From: Clostridium brassicae
GTDB lineage: Bacteria; Bacillota; Clostridia; Clostridiales; Clostridiaceae
Direction: 5' to 3'
DNA length: 64,000 bases
NCBI RefSeq assembly: GCF_026738875.1
Contig: NZ_JAPQFJ010000009.1
Coordinates: 103,692-167,691 of the forward strand
Both the position numbers and the translations under genes were made by a program. Below the pieces are notes generated by a model that saw nothing but the letters and a program-made list of their open reading frames with translations, was not told the origin of the DNA and made no database searches. Below are positions 63,503 through 64,000 of the stretch, one piece after another; the stretch's first letter is position 1, and each line of letters begins with the position of its first letter.

Positions 63503-64000
63503 CTACGCAACATCGGTTTTAAGGCGATGAGCCTGCATTTTACAATGTTTCTCAAAAGAAGATTGTCTCCAAGGGTGTGTCATTGGAGGAATATACTTTT
63601 TCTTTGGCTCTTTTGGTGTTTTTACAAAGTCAAAGTTCTTTGAAGCTGGTAAATGGTCTGGTATTAATTCCAAAGCATATACTTGATCATTTATACAAAA
63701 ATATAGTTGTTTATCAAAAGATTCAATAACCATACCGGAGGTGCCTTTATGATAGTGCACAGCTATGCCATCTTTGTTTGTTGGAATATAGAATTTTGTT
63801 TTATATTTAATACAGCTACCGCTATCAATTTTGCGAGAATCTAATATAGCTAACGTAAGGTTAATTTTATCTAAACTAGGTTGCTTTTCAAATACAGATT
63901 TGATACTATCTACTGGTAAGGCAAATTTAGCATTGAATTTTTTTATGTAGGAGTTTAAAAATTCATTTGCTTGCTCAAGTGTTGTTATACCAGCTAGTCT
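63503..64000 (-). CDS. ISNCY-type transposase, C-terminal part (cut by window edge)
   Basis: The minus strand is open for 165 codons from the window edge to a stop at 63503. The translated text RLAGITTLEQANEFLNSYI, then YKTKFYIPTNKDGIAVHYHKG and a final KYIPPMTHPWRQSSFEKH, is the C-terminal region I associate with ISNCY-family DDE transposases of clostridia. The N-terminal catalytic core lies outside the window. No frameshift or stop is seen in the visible part. The insertion end should lie between 63375 and 63470 (a candidate is the GTCAACTGTTTTTGAAAATG stretch near 63431), but no terminal repeat can be confirmed without the other end. Confidence 0.75.
   Translation of the reverse strand, partial: RLAGITTLEQANEFLNSYIKKFNAKFALPVDSIKSVFEKQPSLDKINLTLAILDSRKIDSGSCIKYKTKFYIPTNKDGIAVHYHKGTSGMVIESFDKQLYFCINDQVYALELIPDHLPASKNFDFVKTPKEPKKKYIPPMTHPWRQSSFEKHCKMQAHRLKTDVA

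Overview
The window is low-GC, AT-rich chromosomal DNA of a Clostridium sensu stricto-type Firmicute. Supporting signs are purine-rich AGGAGG ribosome sites, GTG/TTG starts, intrinsic terminators, a TPP and a guanine-type riboswitch, AgrA/AgrC-like regulators, FlxA-like and YqeY proteins, and a tmRNA tag of ADENYALAA. No tRNA, rRNA or CRISPR array was seen. The only mobile element is an ISNCY-type transposase fragment at the right edge.

Layout. 1-3000: a leftward operon (hydrolase, ABC ATPase, ABC permease, TetR) with a TetR-type double operator over its promoter. 3301-7718: thiazole branch of thiamine synthesis (thiS, TPP riboswitch, tenI-like, second thiS, thiF, an unidentified structured leader, thiG, thiH). 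7722-11127: smpB, a permease, ssrA and a leftward GreA-like gene. 11718-36211: a nonribosomal peptide cluster with two GT1 glycosyltransferases, an A-T starter protein, a 5605-residue five-module synthetase ending in a degenerate condensation-like domain, an SGNH protein, a Sfp-type phosphopantetheinyl transferase and a type II thioesterase. By colinearity the product would be a hexapeptide starting Asn-Glu, possibly glycosylated. 36305-47756: lipoproteins, an APC permease, a chemoreceptor-like protein, the guanine riboswitch with xanthine permease and xpt, a LytTR two-component pair facing a FlxA-like gene across a 21-bp-spaced direct repeat, and a MerR protein fused to a FlhA-like domain.

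48348-55001: a three-protein retron (HEAT/ARM-like protein, SWIM zinc-finger protein, retron-type reverse transcriptase), matching what is called type XIII. A GC-rich structured RNA lies immediately downstream of the RT, has its own promoter, and is closed by a 15-bp terminal inverted repeat. I read it as the msr-msd. It is the strongest candidate for a poorly described system here.

55241-64000: AraC regulator with an oxidoreductase and a sugar-phosphate isomerase, yqeY with a hairpin between its Shine-Dalgarno and start codon, a DeoR regulator divergent from a Cof-type HAD phosphatase, a TetM-like GTPase, and the ISNCY transposase fragment. Functions are read from motifs and family knowledge only; no database search was possible.
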